Of a stretch of 39,482 nt of DNA, positions 8,525 to 16,368 are shown piece after piece; the stretch's first letter is position 1, and every line of letters begins with the position of its first letter. Source of the stretch: Pseudonocardia sulfidoxydans NBRC 16205 (lineage in GTDB: Bacteria; Actinomycetota; Actinomycetes; Mycobacteriales; Pseudonocardiaceae); the NCBI RefSeq assembly GCF_007989085.1, contig NZ_BJVJ01000056.1, forward strand, positions 1 to 39,482. The letters run 5' to 3'. The notes beneath the pieces are model-generated. The model searched no databases. It saw nothing but the letters and a program-made list of their open reading frames with translations, and was not told the origin of the DNA. A program made the position numbers and the translations under genes.

Positions 8525-9895
8525 TCACACCGCCACCGCAGCCCCGGCGGCCGCGCGCGCCGGCGCCCGCAGATAGACGACGACCGTCACGACCGTGCAG
8601 ACCAGGTAGAACGCGAAGAACACCCAGAACGCCGGCGCCCCGGACTTCGTCGCGGCGAACGACTGCCGGAACGCCAGGTTGATCAGCAGCCCACCGAGCG
8701 CGCCGACGGCCGCGATGAGCCCGATCGCCGCACCCGAGACGCGCCGGGCGTGCAGGAGCGCGGCGTCGGCGGAGGCGATGCGCGCCAGCGCCTTCCGTCG
8801 GAAGATCGCGGGGATCATCTTGTAGGTCGACCCGTTGCCGACGCCCGAGAACACGAACAGCGCGATGAACCCGGCGACGAACAGCGGCAGCGACCCCGCA
8901 CCCGACGCCACGATGCAGACGACGGTCGCGGCGGCCATGGCCACGAAGTTGACGGCGGTGACGCGGGCGCCGCCGAAGCGGTCGGCCAGCCAGCCGCCGA
9001 GCGGCCGGATGAACGACCCGAGCAGCGGGCCGATGAACGTCAGCGCCGCGGCCTGCAGCGGGGTGCGGCCGAACTGCGTCTGCAGCACCAGGCCGAACGC
9101 GAAGCTGTAGCCGATGAACGAGCCGAACGTGCCGATGTAGAGAAACGACATGATCGCGGTGTCGCGGTCGGCGACGGCCAGCCTGAACGCGCCGGTGTCG
9201 TTGCGGACGCTCGACAGGTTGTCCATGAACAGCGCCGCGCACACCGCGCAGATCACGATCAGCGGGATGTAGACGACCAGCAGCAGCCTCGGCTGCGCAG
9301 CGCCCGCCGTCGCGATCACCAGCAGCGCGACGAGCTGGATGACGGCGACGCCCAGGTTGCCGCCCCCGGCGTTGAGCCCGAGCGCGGTGCCCTTGCGGCC
9401 CTCCGGGAAGAAGGTGTTGATGTTCGTCATCGACGACGCGAAGTTGCCGCCGCCGAACCCGGCAAGCGCGGCCATCAGCACGAACACCGCGTACGGCGTG
9501 CCGGGCTGCAGAACGAACGCGGCCGCGACGGTCGGAACGAGCAGCAGCAGGCCCGACACGATCGTCCAGTTGCGGCCGCCGAACCGGGCCACCGCGAACG
9601 TGTACGGCACCCGCAGGACCGCGCCGACGAGCGTCGCCGTCGCGCCCAGGAAGAACTTCCCGGCGGCGTCGACGCCGTATTCCGGGCCCATGAACAGCAC
9701 GAACACCGACCACAGCGTCCACACCGAGAACCCGACGTGCTCGACGAAGATCGACGCCCACAGGTTGCGGTTCGCGACCCGACGTCCGGTGCGTTCCCAG
9801 AAGCCGGGGTCCTCGGGCTCCCAGTCGTCGATCCAGCGCCCGCCGAGCCGCCCCCGGCCGCTCGACTGCTCGTTCGTGACGTCCGTGAGGGTCAC
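8525..9895 (-). CDS. narK: nitrate/nitrite transporter NarK, MFS
   Basis: A 456-residue major facilitator protein with about 12 hydrophobic segments. It carries the nitrate-porter signature GFGGGNFASSM (about 147-157) and a second glycine-rich signature, GVGNGSTYKMIP, in the C-terminal half, matching NarK/NasA-type nitrate porters. A soluble N-terminal stretch of about 45 residues, rich in acidic residues and Trp, precedes the first helix. The GTG start at 9895 has a clear ribosome site, GGGAGG, about 6 bases upstream. It is the first gene of the nitrate assimilation operon and presumably provides uptake of nitrate, possibly with nitrite export. Confidence 0.93.
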   Translation of the reverse strand: MTLTDVTNEQSSGRGRLGGRWIDDWEPEDPGFWERTGRRVANRNLWASIFVEHVGFSVWTLWSVFVLFMGPEYGVDAAGKFFLGATATLVGAVLRVPYTFAVARFGGRNWTIVSGLLLLVPTVAAAFVLQPGTPYAVFVLMAALAGFGGGNFASSMTNINTFFPEGRKGTALGLNAGGGNLGVAVIQLVALLVIATAGAAQPRLLLVVYIPLIVICAVCAALFMDNLSSVRNDTGAFRLAVADRDTAIMSFLYIGTFGSFIGYSFAFGLVLQTQFGRTPLQAAALTFIGPLLGSFIRPLGGWLADRFGGARVTAVNFVAMAAATVVCIVASGAGSLPLFVAGFIALFVFSGVGNGSTYKMIPAIFRRKALARIASADAALLHARRVSGAAIGLIAAVGALGGLLINLAFRQSFAATKSGAPAFWVFFAFYLVCTVVTVVVYLRAPARAAAGAAVAV

Positions 9896-10037
9896 GCCTG
9901 GCCTCCCGCCGCTCGCCGATCAGATCGGTGGCAGACGTTAGGAAGCGCGGATTACCTCGTCGTGGCCCCGCGTGTCATCGACGCAACGGGGCCCTCAACG
10001 TGACGCGGTCGACGCTGTGAGGCCCTGGTCGACCCTT
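9896..10037 (-). promoter_or_regulatory. upstream region of the nitrate operon
   Basis: This is the only sizeable gap upstream of the seven-gene operon, so its promoter and the NnaR/GlnR targets should lie here. Visible structures are the palindrome CCGATC-A-GATCGG at 9916-9928 and an inverted pair GGCCCCG/CGGGGCC at 9964-9970 and 9987-9993. I could not match a convincing GlnR box, and no -35/-10 pair stands out. Confidence 0.45.
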
Positions 10038-10077
10038 GTGAGCGGCAATAGTCGCCATAGCGACTATTGCCGCTCAC
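10038..10077. repeat. 40-base palindrome, family 1, copy C
   Basis: The same arms as copy A with one central mismatch (C/A). It is intergenic, 21 bases beyond the stop of the 10099-10944 gene and upstream of narK. Flanking CCC..GGG bases extend the stem. It could act as terminator for the upstream gene and insulate the nitrate operon. Confidence 0.9.
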
Positions 10078-10098
10078 AGGGGTCCCTCGCATCAGACA

Positions 10099-10944
10099 TC
10101 AGAGGCGGGCGCTGATCAGGCCCGCGGCCCGCTCCAGGCCGCCGAGCGAGCGGACCGTGCCCTCGGGATGCTGGGCGTGCAGGGCCAGCCGGTAGAGCAG
10201 GGCGCGCAGCAGCGCCTGCGGCCACTCGGCCAGGTGCGACCAGCGTTCGAGGATGCCCGCGTCGGCATTCCCCCAGGCCAGAGCGTCGATGACGACGACC
10301 GCCGCCGCCCACTCCGCCGGCCGCCAGAACGGCACGAGATCGAGGACCGCGGGGCTGCCGTCGGAGTCGAACAGGACGGCGCCGAACAGCTCGCCGTGCA
10401 CGACCTGCGGGACCAGCTTCACCGGGCGCCGGTAGGCGCCGAGCTCGGAGAAGAGGTCGCCACCCGTGGCCGGGTCGAGCGTGAGCCTGCGCTCCCCGAA
10501 CGCCGCCGACACCGAACGCGACAGCACGTCGTCACGGTCGTCGAGCAGCCGTGGGCGCAGCACATGGGCCGTCGCGGCGTGCAGGCGCATCGCGGCGGCG
10601 ACGACGTCGTCGTGACGGGGCTCGGCGCTGCCCGGCAGGAACCGGCACGCCGCCCACCCGGCGACGACCCAGCGCCCGTCCGACGACCGCAGCGGGCGGG
10701 CGAGGCGCACCCCCTCGACGGTGAGGTTCTCCAGCACCCCGGCCGACCACGCCGCGACGGCGTTGTCGGACACCGGCCGGATCAGGGCCTCGCCGCACTG
10801 CCAGGCGCGCTGGCCGGCCCAGGCGACAGGTCGTGGCGGGGCGTCGGCGACACCGAACGCGGTGCGGACGTGTTGGGGCAATGCCTCCCCCGCTCCGGGC
10901 GCGCGCGGCCCCGGGTCAGCGGAGGCTGTGTGAGCTGCGGTCAC
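10099..10944 (-). CDS. TIGR02569 family actinobacterial protein
   Basis: A 281-residue protein recognised as the actinobacterial TIGR02569 family: the phrases QCGEALIRPV, ENLTVEGVRLARP, GRWVVAGWAACRFLPG and VPQVVHGELFGAVLFD are characteristic. The fold has the flavour of an aminoglycoside phosphotransferase-like protein (the HGELFGAVLF ... LDLVPFWRP region resembles HGD-type catalytic loops), but the function is unknown. Homologues sit near moeZ in mycobacteria, as here. The GTG at 10944 is preferred over the one at 10953 because TAGCGT lies exactly 7 bases upstream, as for a leaderless transcript. Confidence 0.72.
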   Translation of the reverse strand: MTAAHTASADPGPRAPGAGEALPQHVRTAFGVADAPPRPVAWAGQRAWQCGEALIRPVSDNAVAAWSAGVLENLTVEGVRLARPLRSSDGRWVVAGWAACRFLPGSAEPRHDDVVAAAMRLHAATAHVLRPRLLDDRDDVLSRSVSAAFGERRLTLDPATGGDLFSELGAYRRPVKLVPQVVHGELFGAVLFDSDGSPAVLDLVPFWRPAEWAAAVVVIDALAWGNADAGILERWSHLAEWPQALLRALLYRLALHAQHPEGTVRSLGGLERAAGLISARL

Positions 10945-10951
10945 GCCCCGC

Positions 10952-10957
10952 ACGCTA
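10952..10957 (-). promoter_or_regulatory. -10 box (TAGCGT) of the TIGR02569 gene
   Basis: TAGCGT on the minus strand, with 7 bases to the GTG at 10944, the spacing of a leaderless actinobacterial promoter. Confidence 0.45.
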
Positions 10958-11047
10958 CCTGCGACGGTCGTGGGCGTCCTGCCGCCACGCGGGCGCGACC
11001 GCGGTGACTAGGAGGGTGCCGAACCACTGTCCAGCACCCTCCGGGGC

Positions 11048-12646
11048 TCAGCCGACGACCCGGTCGGGGTCGTCGGTGGCGGTCGCAGCCGTGTCGGCGG
11101 GCGGTGGCGGGTCCTGCTGCGCGGCCGCGCGACGGACCTGCTCGGCCTCCGCGGCGCGCACCGTGTCGGCCATGCCGGGGTACATCCAGTCGACCCCCGG
11201 CGCGACCATGTCGACGGCGCGGGCCGCGGGCCCCTGCGGCGCCGGAGCCGTCGACGTGACCGGTGTGGGCGCGGGCGCCTGCACCGGCTCGGACGGCGGG
11301 GGAGCCTGGGCCGCAACGGGTGCGACGGTCTCGGCCGGGGCCTCTCGCGGCGGCGCGTCGACGGGCGCCGACCGCCGCTGCGGCTCGTCGGGCGCGCGGT
11401 CGGGCCCCTGGTCGGGCACCCGGCCGGCCCCTTGGCCGGAACCCGGGCCGGCCCCTTGGCCGGAACCCGGGCCGGCCCCTTGTCCGGACCCTTGACCGGG
11501 CACCGACTCGACGTGCGCGACCGGCACCACCGGACCGTCGCCACCTGCCGCGAGACGGTCGACGGGGCTGCTGCCGGGGTCCGGCGGCGCGCCCGTGCCG
11601 ACCTCGACCGACGGCATCCCGTCGCGCTGCGCGGGCCGGCCGGGGACGGCCTCGGGGCGGTGGTCGTCGGAGACGTCGTGGGGTGCGGGGGCCGTCGGGT
11701 CGGCGACGATGCGTCGCACGTCGGCGGTCGCCCTGCGCGTCGCCTCGGGGTCGTCGAGGAGCGGGACACGGGCCGCGGTCGCGACGTCGGCCGACAGCCC
11801 GCGCATCTCGTCCTGCTTCGCATCCCGCCGCCGCTCCAGCGTCCGGTGGTTCTCCTCCAGTGCCGCGACCAGCGCCGACTGCGCGGGCGTGCGCCGCGCC
11901 GGGTCGGTCGCGATCGTCAGCTCGCGCTCGATGTAGGCCAGCTGCTGCTGGGTCTGGCGCAGCTCGTCGCCGGCGCGGGTGAGCGACCGGTAGGTGCCCA
12001 GCTGTGTCTGCAGCAGCGTCTTCTGCGTCTCCAGATAGGCCTTGCGACGCAACAGCGCCACGTAGGTCGCGGCGCGGCGTTCGCGCACCTGCTCGGGCAG
12101 GGCCTGCCACTGCGCCTCGGCGCGGGCGACGTCGTCGAGCTGCCCCCCGACCGACGCCAGCACCACCTCGGCCTGCGCCGCCCAGCCGCGCTCGTCGGCG
12201 AGCTGCGGGACGGCGAGGACCGACGGGTGCGTCGCCGCCACGTCGGGCCCCGACGCCGTGATGCAGTAGCCGGCGACGAGCGCGCCCGCCGCGCCGAGCA
12301 CCGCGATCGCGCGGCGGTGCCGGCGGTCCCGCCGGGGCGGGACGTCGGCGGGCGGGCGCGGGCGCGCGGGCCGGGACCCGATGTGCGACACCACGACCGG
12401 CTGGGCAGCGGCGGCGGGCTCCTCGACAACCCCGGCCGGCGCCACGGCCACCACCGCGACGCCGGCCGGTGCTGCCTCACCCCCGGCAGCCCCCACTGCC
12501 GCTCGGGCGAGGCGGTTCGCGTCGCGACGTGCCTGACGCGCCGACTCCCGGTGCACCGGGCTGCAGAACCGACGCTCGGGGCGGCCGGGCAGGCTGGTGA
12601 CCACCTCGTCGCACCCGGGCAGGGCGCACAGCCGCTCGCCGTCCAT
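11048..12646 (-). CDS. uncharacterised membrane-anchored protein with N-terminal Cys/His finger, coiled coil and Pro/Ala-rich tail
   Basis: A 532-residue protein that I do not recognise. Residues 7-40 hold a possible zinc-binding motif (Cys7, Cys12, then CSPVHRESARQ). One hydrophobic segment at about 112-130 (AIAVLGAAGALVAGYCI) would put the finger in the cytoplasm and the rest outside, or the reverse. Residues about 150-310 are charged and helical with heptad character (QTQQQLAYIERELT, EENHRTLERRRDAKQDEM). The C-terminal third is Pro/Ala/Gly-rich and low complexity, with repeats of GSGQGAGP. The ATG at 12646 follows a good ribosome site (GGGGGAGCGG). It might be a structural or envelope-linked protein; that is speculation. 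Confidence 0.72.
   Translation of the reverse strand: MDGERLCALPGCDEVVTSLPGRPERRFCSPVHRESARQARRDANRLARAAVGAAGGEAAPAGVAVVAVAPAGVVEEPAAAAQPVVVSHIGSRPARPRPPADVPPRRDRRHRRAIAVLGAAGALVAGYCITASGPDVAATHPSVLAVPQLADERGWAAQAEVVLASVGGQLDDVARAEAQWQALPEQVRERRAATYVALLRRKAYLETQKTLLQTQLGTYRSLTRAGDELRQTQQQLAYIERELTIATDPARRTPAQSALVAALEENHRTLERRRDAKQDEMRGLSADVATAARVPLLDDPEATRRATADVRRIVADPTAPAPHDVSDDHRPEAVPGRPAQRDGMPSVEVGTGAPPDPGSSPVDRLAAGGDGPVVPVAHVESVPGQGSGQGAGPGSGQGAGPGSGQGAGRVPDQGPDRAPDEPQRRSAPVDAPPREAPAETVAPVAAQAPPPSEPVQAPAPTPVTSTAPAPQGPAARAVDMVAPGVDWMYPGMADTVRAAEAEQVRRAAAQQDPPPPADTAATATDDPDRVVG
11424..11495. repeat. 24-base tandem repeat, about three copies, within a coding sequence
   Basis: Two near-identical 24-base units and a diverged third encode the octapeptide GSGQGAGP repeats in the C-terminal part of the 11048-12646 protein. 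The unit length is a multiple of three, so copy-number change would keep the frame. Confidence 0.8.
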
Positions 12647-12953
12647 CGTCCGCTCCCCCGCCACACACAGACGGCGGACGCGACAGGCCGTGACCCGGCG
12701 GCGCCCCGTCGCGCAGGCCGGCGCCGGCGCGCCCGGAATCCGTCTTGATCTTCGTGACCGAACGATATCGGCCGAGCGGATCAGCTGTCGATGCTCCTTA
12801 CGGCGCACTCGCGACGATCACGCGTCACGCTCCGTACCTCCCGAACGCCGGAAACGCGCACACGACGGCGCCGCCGGCACCCTGTGGGGTACCGGCGGCG
12901 CCGGGGCCGGTCGCTCACCGCCGGGACCACTCCCGCGGAAGCGCCCGGGACGA
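12647..12953. other. 307-base intergenic region between moeZ and the finger-protein gene
   Basis: It contains the moeZ hairpin (12867-12902) and, nearer 12740-12800, the least GC-rich stretch, including CGATATCG, which probably carries the promoter of the minus-strand gene starting at 12646. No convincing small gene is visible. Confidence 0.5.
12867..12902 (-). terminator. hairpin downstream of moeZ
   Basis: 15-base arms (GGCGCCGCCGGCACC at 12867-12881 and its complement at 12888-12902, one mismatch) around the loop CTGTGG. It lies 52 bases past the moeZ stop. There is no T tract, as is common for high-GC terminators. Confidence 0.6.
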
Positions 12954-14126
12954 TCAGTAGACGGGCTGCGACGGGTCGATCTGCTTGACCCAGGCCAGCA
13001 CGCCGCCACCGACGTGCACGGCGTCGGAGAAACCGGCCTTGTGCAGCGCGGCCAGCGCCTCCGCGGAACGCACACCCGACTTGCAGTGCAGGACGACGGG
13101 CTTGTCCTGCGGGATCTCGGCGAGGGCGTCGCCGTTGAGGATGCGGTCCTTGGGGATCAGCGTCGCACCGGGGATGCGGACGATGTCCCACTCGTTCTGC
13201 TCGCGGACGTCGATCAGCGAGAAGTCCTTGCCCGCGTCGATCATCTCCTTGAGCTCGGTCACCGTGATGGTGTGACCGGCGGCGGCACCCGCGGCCTCGT
13301 CGGTGACGACGCCGCAGAAGCTGTCGTAGTCGATGAGCTCGGTGATCTTCGGCGTGGCCGGGTCCTTGCGGAGCTTGATGGTCCGCCAGGTGGTCTCGAG
13401 CGCGTCGTAGGCGACGAGGCGGCCCAGCAGCGGCTCACCGATGCCGGTGATCAGCTTGATGGCCTCGTTGACCATGATCGAACCGATCGACGCGCACAGC
13501 ACGCCCAGCACGCCACCCTCGGCGCACGACGGCACCATCCCGGGCGGCGGGGGCTCGGGGTAGAGGTCGCGGTAATTGAGGCCCTTGCCGTTGGGCGCGT
13601 CCTCCCAGAACACCGACGCCTGGCCCTCGAACCGGAAGATCGAGCCCCACACGTACGGCTTGCCGAGCAGCACCGCGGCGTCGTTGACCAGGTAACGGGT
13701 CGCGAAGTTGTCGGTGCCGTCGAGGATGAGGTCGTAGTCGCGGAAGATGTCGAGGACGTTGTCGGCCTCGAGCCGCGTCTGGTGCAGCCGGACCTCGACG
13801 AGCGGGTTGACCTCGAGGATCGAGTCGCGCGCGGACTCGGCCTTGGGCCGGCCCACGTCGGACTGGCCGTGGATGACCTGGCGCTGCAGGTTGGAGGCGT
13901 CGACCTCGTCGAACTCGACGATCCCCAGCGTGCCCACACCGGCGGCGGCGAGGTAGAGCAGAGCGGGCGAGCCGAGGCCACCGGCGCCGATGACCAGCAC
14001 CTTCGCGTTCTTGAGCCGCTTCTGACCTGCCATCCCGACATCCGGGATGATGAGGTGGCGGCTGTAGCGCTCCACCTCTTCCTTGGTCAGCTCGGCTGCC
14101 GGCTCCACGAGCGGCGGTAGGGGCAT
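12954..14126 (-). CDS. moeZ: MoeZ: adenylyltransferase/sulfurtransferase (ThiF/MoeB + rhodanese)
   Basis: A 390-residue protein closely resembling mycobacterial MoeZ. A ThiF/MoeB E1-like domain (VIGAGGLGSP near 48; NLQRQVIHG; DGTDNFATRYLVNDA; PSCAEGGVLG) is followed by a rhodanese domain (about 285-390) with the active-site loop CKSGVR. It adenylates and thiocarboxylates ubiquitin-like sulfur carriers such as MoaD and CysO, for molybdopterin and cysteine synthesis. The nitrate reductase encoded nearby depends on molybdopterin, though moeZ is a general housekeeping gene. The ATG at 14126 is preferred over the GTG at 14135 because the GAGGA ribosome site abuts the GTG but is correctly spaced for the ATG. 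Confidence 0.96.
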   Translation of the reverse strand: MPLPPLVEPAAELTKEEVERYSRHLIIPDVGMAGQKRLKNAKVLVIGAGGLGSPALLYLAAAGVGTLGIVEFDEVDASNLQRQVIHGQSDVGRPKAESARDSILEVNPLVEVRLHQTRLEADNVLDIFRDYDLILDGTDNFATRYLVNDAAVLLGKPYVWGSIFRFEGQASVFWEDAPNGKGLNYRDLYPEPPPPGMVPSCAEGGVLGVLCASIGSIMVNEAIKLITGIGEPLLGRLVAYDALETTWRTIKLRKDPATPKITELIDYDSFCGVVTDEAAGAAAGHTITVTELKEMIDAGKDFSLIDVREQNEWDIVRIPGATLIPKDRILNGDALAEIPQDKPVVLHCKSGVRSAEALAALHKAGFSDAVHVGGGVLAWVKQIDPSQPVY

Positions 14127-14168
14127 GCTGTGCACTCCTCGTTGTCACGTGCTGTTCGCGCGTTCCGA

Positions 14169-14193
14169 TGACACCGGCGTGACCTCGGTGTCA
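14169..14193 (-). terminator. small hairpin overlapping the stop of the alpha/beta hydrolase gene
   Basis: 8-base arms TGACACCG/CGGTGTCA with a 9-base loop. The stop codon of the 14191-15258 gene is part of the stem. It may slow transcription into moeZ, or it may be an operator for moeZ. Confidence 0.4.
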
Positions 14194-15258
14194 CGACTCG
14201 ACGTGGTCAACGCGCACGGCTGCCTGCATCTTCCCATCCCGGGCGACGTCACCGGCCCATTCCCCGGACTCGACGGCGTCCCACATGCCGGCGACGGCGC
14301 GGGCCACGACGTCGGGGACCTCCATCTGCGCGATGTGCCCCACACCCGGCAGCATCAGCAGCCGCCCGTCGCGCAGGGAGCGGACCGTGCGGGCGGCGTG
14401 GCGGGGCGCGACGAGACGGTCGCGGTCACCCCAGACGACGAGCGTCGGCACCGTCACCGCACGCAGCGCCGCCCACGGCGACGCCTGCCCGCACCGCAGC
14501 CAGCTCGCGAACATCGCGAACGCCGCCCCGTTGACCGCGTCGGCCGCCCAGGGCACGGAGCCGCGGGCGAGGATCTCCTCGGCCGCCTCGGCGATACGGT
14601 GCTCCGGGGCGCGCGCCGGGTCGCCGAAGCACAGGGCGAGGACCTGCTCGGCACGCTCGCGCGGGCCCAGCGCGGCGAGCGCCGCCCGGGCGCGCCTGCC
14701 GGGGGCCCCCGGGATCATCGCGAGCGCGAGCCGCGGATCGGAGAGCCGTCGCGGGTCGGGGCGCCGGTCGGGGACGGCGGGCGAGACGAGCGTCAGGGTG
14801 CGGACGAGGTCGGGGTGGCGCGCGGCGAGCAGCACGCACACCGAGCCGCCGAGGGAGTTGCCCAGCAGGTGGACGGGCTCGTCGCCGGACGCGCGCAGGA
14901 ACCGGGCGAGGGCCTCGGCGTTGGCGTCGGGCGTCCAGACGCGGGGGTCGAGCGGCGGGGACGACCCGAACCCCGGCAGATCGACCGACATGCCGGACGC
15001 GCGACCCGCGAGCAGGCCGGCGAGGTCGGTCCAGTTCGTCGCCGACCCGGAGAGCCCGTGCACGTAGACGGCACGGGTCGCCGGCCCCGGCGTCTCCCGG
15101 ACGTGCATCGTCACCCCGCCCGCGGTGACCTCGCGGCCGGGCCACGGACGCCGCGCGAGGTCGAGCGGCGGCAGGGTGGTGGGGTCGGCGAGCGGGGGCG
15201 CGGGCCGCGACGCGTCGGGGGTGGGGGCGGGTCCGGGCATCCGTCCAGCATCGCTCAT
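14191..15258 (-). CDS. alpha/beta hydrolase
   Basis: A 355-residue alpha/beta-hydrolase. The oxyanion region is YVHGLSGSATNW (about 65-76), the nucleophile elbow GNSLGG (Ser135), the acid in VVWGDRDRLV and the catalytic His in PGVGHIAQME near the C-terminus. The first ~45 residues are Pro/Ala-rich and probably disordered. The substrate is unknown; small esters or lipids are usual for the family. It is transcribed towards moeZ and divergently from the copper genes. The start is uncertain: ATG 15258 is used, and ATG 15240 is an alternative; neither has a clear ribosome site. Confidence 0.8.
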   Translation of the reverse strand: MSDAGRMPGPAPTPDASRPAPPLADPTTLPPLDLARRPWPGREVTAGGVTMHVRETPGPATRAVYVHGLSGSATNWTDLAGLLAGRASGMSVDLPGFGSSPPLDPRVWTPDANAEALARFLRASGDEPVHLLGNSLGGSVCVLLAARHPDLVRTLTLVSPAVPDRRPDPRRLSDPRLALAMIPGAPGRRARAALAALGPRERAEQVLALCFGDPARAPEHRIAEAAEEILARGSVPWAADAVNGAAFAMFASWLRCGQASPWAALRAVTVPTLVVWGDRDRLVAPRHAARTVRSLRDGRLLMLPGVGHIAQMEVPDVVARAVAGMWDAVESGEWAGDVARDGKMQAAVRVDHVES

Positions 15259-15290
15259 CGTGGCGTCGCACACCACGAATCCCTGTCGGG

Positions 15291-15307
15291 ATACCCCCTG
15301 GTGGTAT
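15291..15307. promoter_or_regulatory. CsoR-like copper operator
   Basis: ATACCCCCTGGTGGTAT is an imperfect palindrome with the AT-flanked C-run/G-run form of CsoR-family operators upstream of copA genes. It lies between the divergent hydrolase and copper genes, 95 bases before the first copper gene. No csoR gene is in the window, so the repressor would be encoded elsewhere. Confidence 0.6.
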
Positions 15308-15402
15308 CGTCGGCCTCGCGAGAGCGACCGCACAGCGACCGACGGGTCATCGTCGGTGGGGTCGCCGCGTTGCAGGAGACAGAAACCGGCGGAAGGAACC
15401 AG

Positions 15403-16368
15403 ATGAGCACCGCAGGACGGCTGGCCGCGTACGCCGCGGTCCTCATCCTGCTGTTCACCGGCGCGTGGGCCACCGGCGTCGCGGTCGGCCCGGTCACCGA
15501 CGCAGCCTCGGCGCAGCCGGCCGGCCCGACCACGCCCGGTTCCGACCCGAACCACGCCTCCGAGCACGACCACGGCGGCGCCGGCGCCACCGCCCCCGGC
15601 GTCCCCGACCGCGGCCCCACCGGCCAGGACCCGGTCGCCACTGTCGAGTCGCTCGGCCTCTCGGCCACCCAGGCCGGCTACACCTTCGCCGTCCAGAACA
15701 CGACGTTCGGCCTCGGCCGACCCGGCGAGCTGGCCTTCACGATCACCGGCCCCGACGGCCGGCCCGTCACCTCCTACGCCGACGCCCACCACGGCCCCAT
15801 GCAGGTCGCCGTCGTCCGCCGCGACGCCGCCGGCTTCCAGCACCTGCAACCCGCCCTCGGCGCCGACGGCGTCTGGCGCGCCCCGCTCACCCTCCCCGGC
15901 GGCGGAATCTGGCGCGCCTACGCCGACTTCGCCCCCACCGACGGCCCCCCGCTCGTCCTGGGCACCGACCTGTTCGTGCAGGGCGACTTCACCCCGTTCC
16001 GGTTCGCCGACTCGCGCACCTTCGACGTCGACGGCTACCAGGTCCGCCTCGACGGCAACCTCGTCCCCGGCACCCAGTCGCAGATCTACGCGACGGTCAG
16101 CCGCAACGGGGCGCCCGTCCTCGACCTGCAGCCCTACCTCGGCGCGTTCGGCCACCTCGCCGTCCTGCGCCAGGGCGACCTCGCCTACCTGCGGGTCCAA
16201 CCCATCACCTCGTCGACACCCGGGCCCGCCGACCGCGCCGGGCCCGGCACCGCCTTCACCGTCGACGTCCCGTCCGCCGGGTCCTACCGCCTGTTCGTGG
16301 AGTTCGTCCACGGCGGCGTCACCCGCACCGCCGAGTTCTCCGTCTCCACACCGGAAGGGAGCCGCTGA
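15403..16368 (+). CDS. exported copper-associated protein with His-rich N-terminus, function unproven
   Basis: A 321-residue protein. An N-terminal hydrophobic segment (about 6-30) is a signal or anchor, followed by a His/Asp/Gly-rich linker with HASEHDHGG that could bind metal. The remainder looks like two beta-sandwich domains, each with a similar phrase: HHGPMQVAVVRRDAAGFQHLQP and FGHLAVLRQGDLAYLRVQP. Such proteins are often encoded just before copper ATPases in actinobacteria. The ATG at 15403 follows GGAAGGA. Its TGA overlaps the copA ATG (TGATG), so the two are coupled. A role in copper binding or sensing outside the membrane is an inference. Confidence 0.75.
   Translation: MSTAGRLAAYAAVLILLFTGAWATGVAVGPVTDAASAQPAGPTTPGSDPNHASEHDHGGAGATAPGVPDRGPTGQDPVATVESLGLSATQAGYTFAVQNTTFGLGRPGELAFTITGPDGRPVTSYADAHHGPMQVAVVRRDAAGFQHLQPALGADGVWRAPLTLPGGGIWRAYADFAPTDGPPLVLGTDLFVQGDFTPFRFADSRTFDVDGYQVRLDGNLVPGTQSQIYATVSRNGAPVLDLQPYLGAFGHLAVLRQGDLAYLRVQPITSSTPGPADRAGPGTAFTVDVPSAGSYRLFVEFVHGGVTRTAEFSVSTPEGSR

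Noticed and set aside
9896..10037. GlnR binding box upstream of narK
   Set aside because: Expected on biological grounds, but I could not find paired GTNAC/GAAAC half-sites with correct spacing.
11403..11500. Regular repeats that could be taken for a CRISPR array
   Set aside because: The units are directly adjacent without spacers and lie in a coding sequence as GSGQGAGP peptide repeats.
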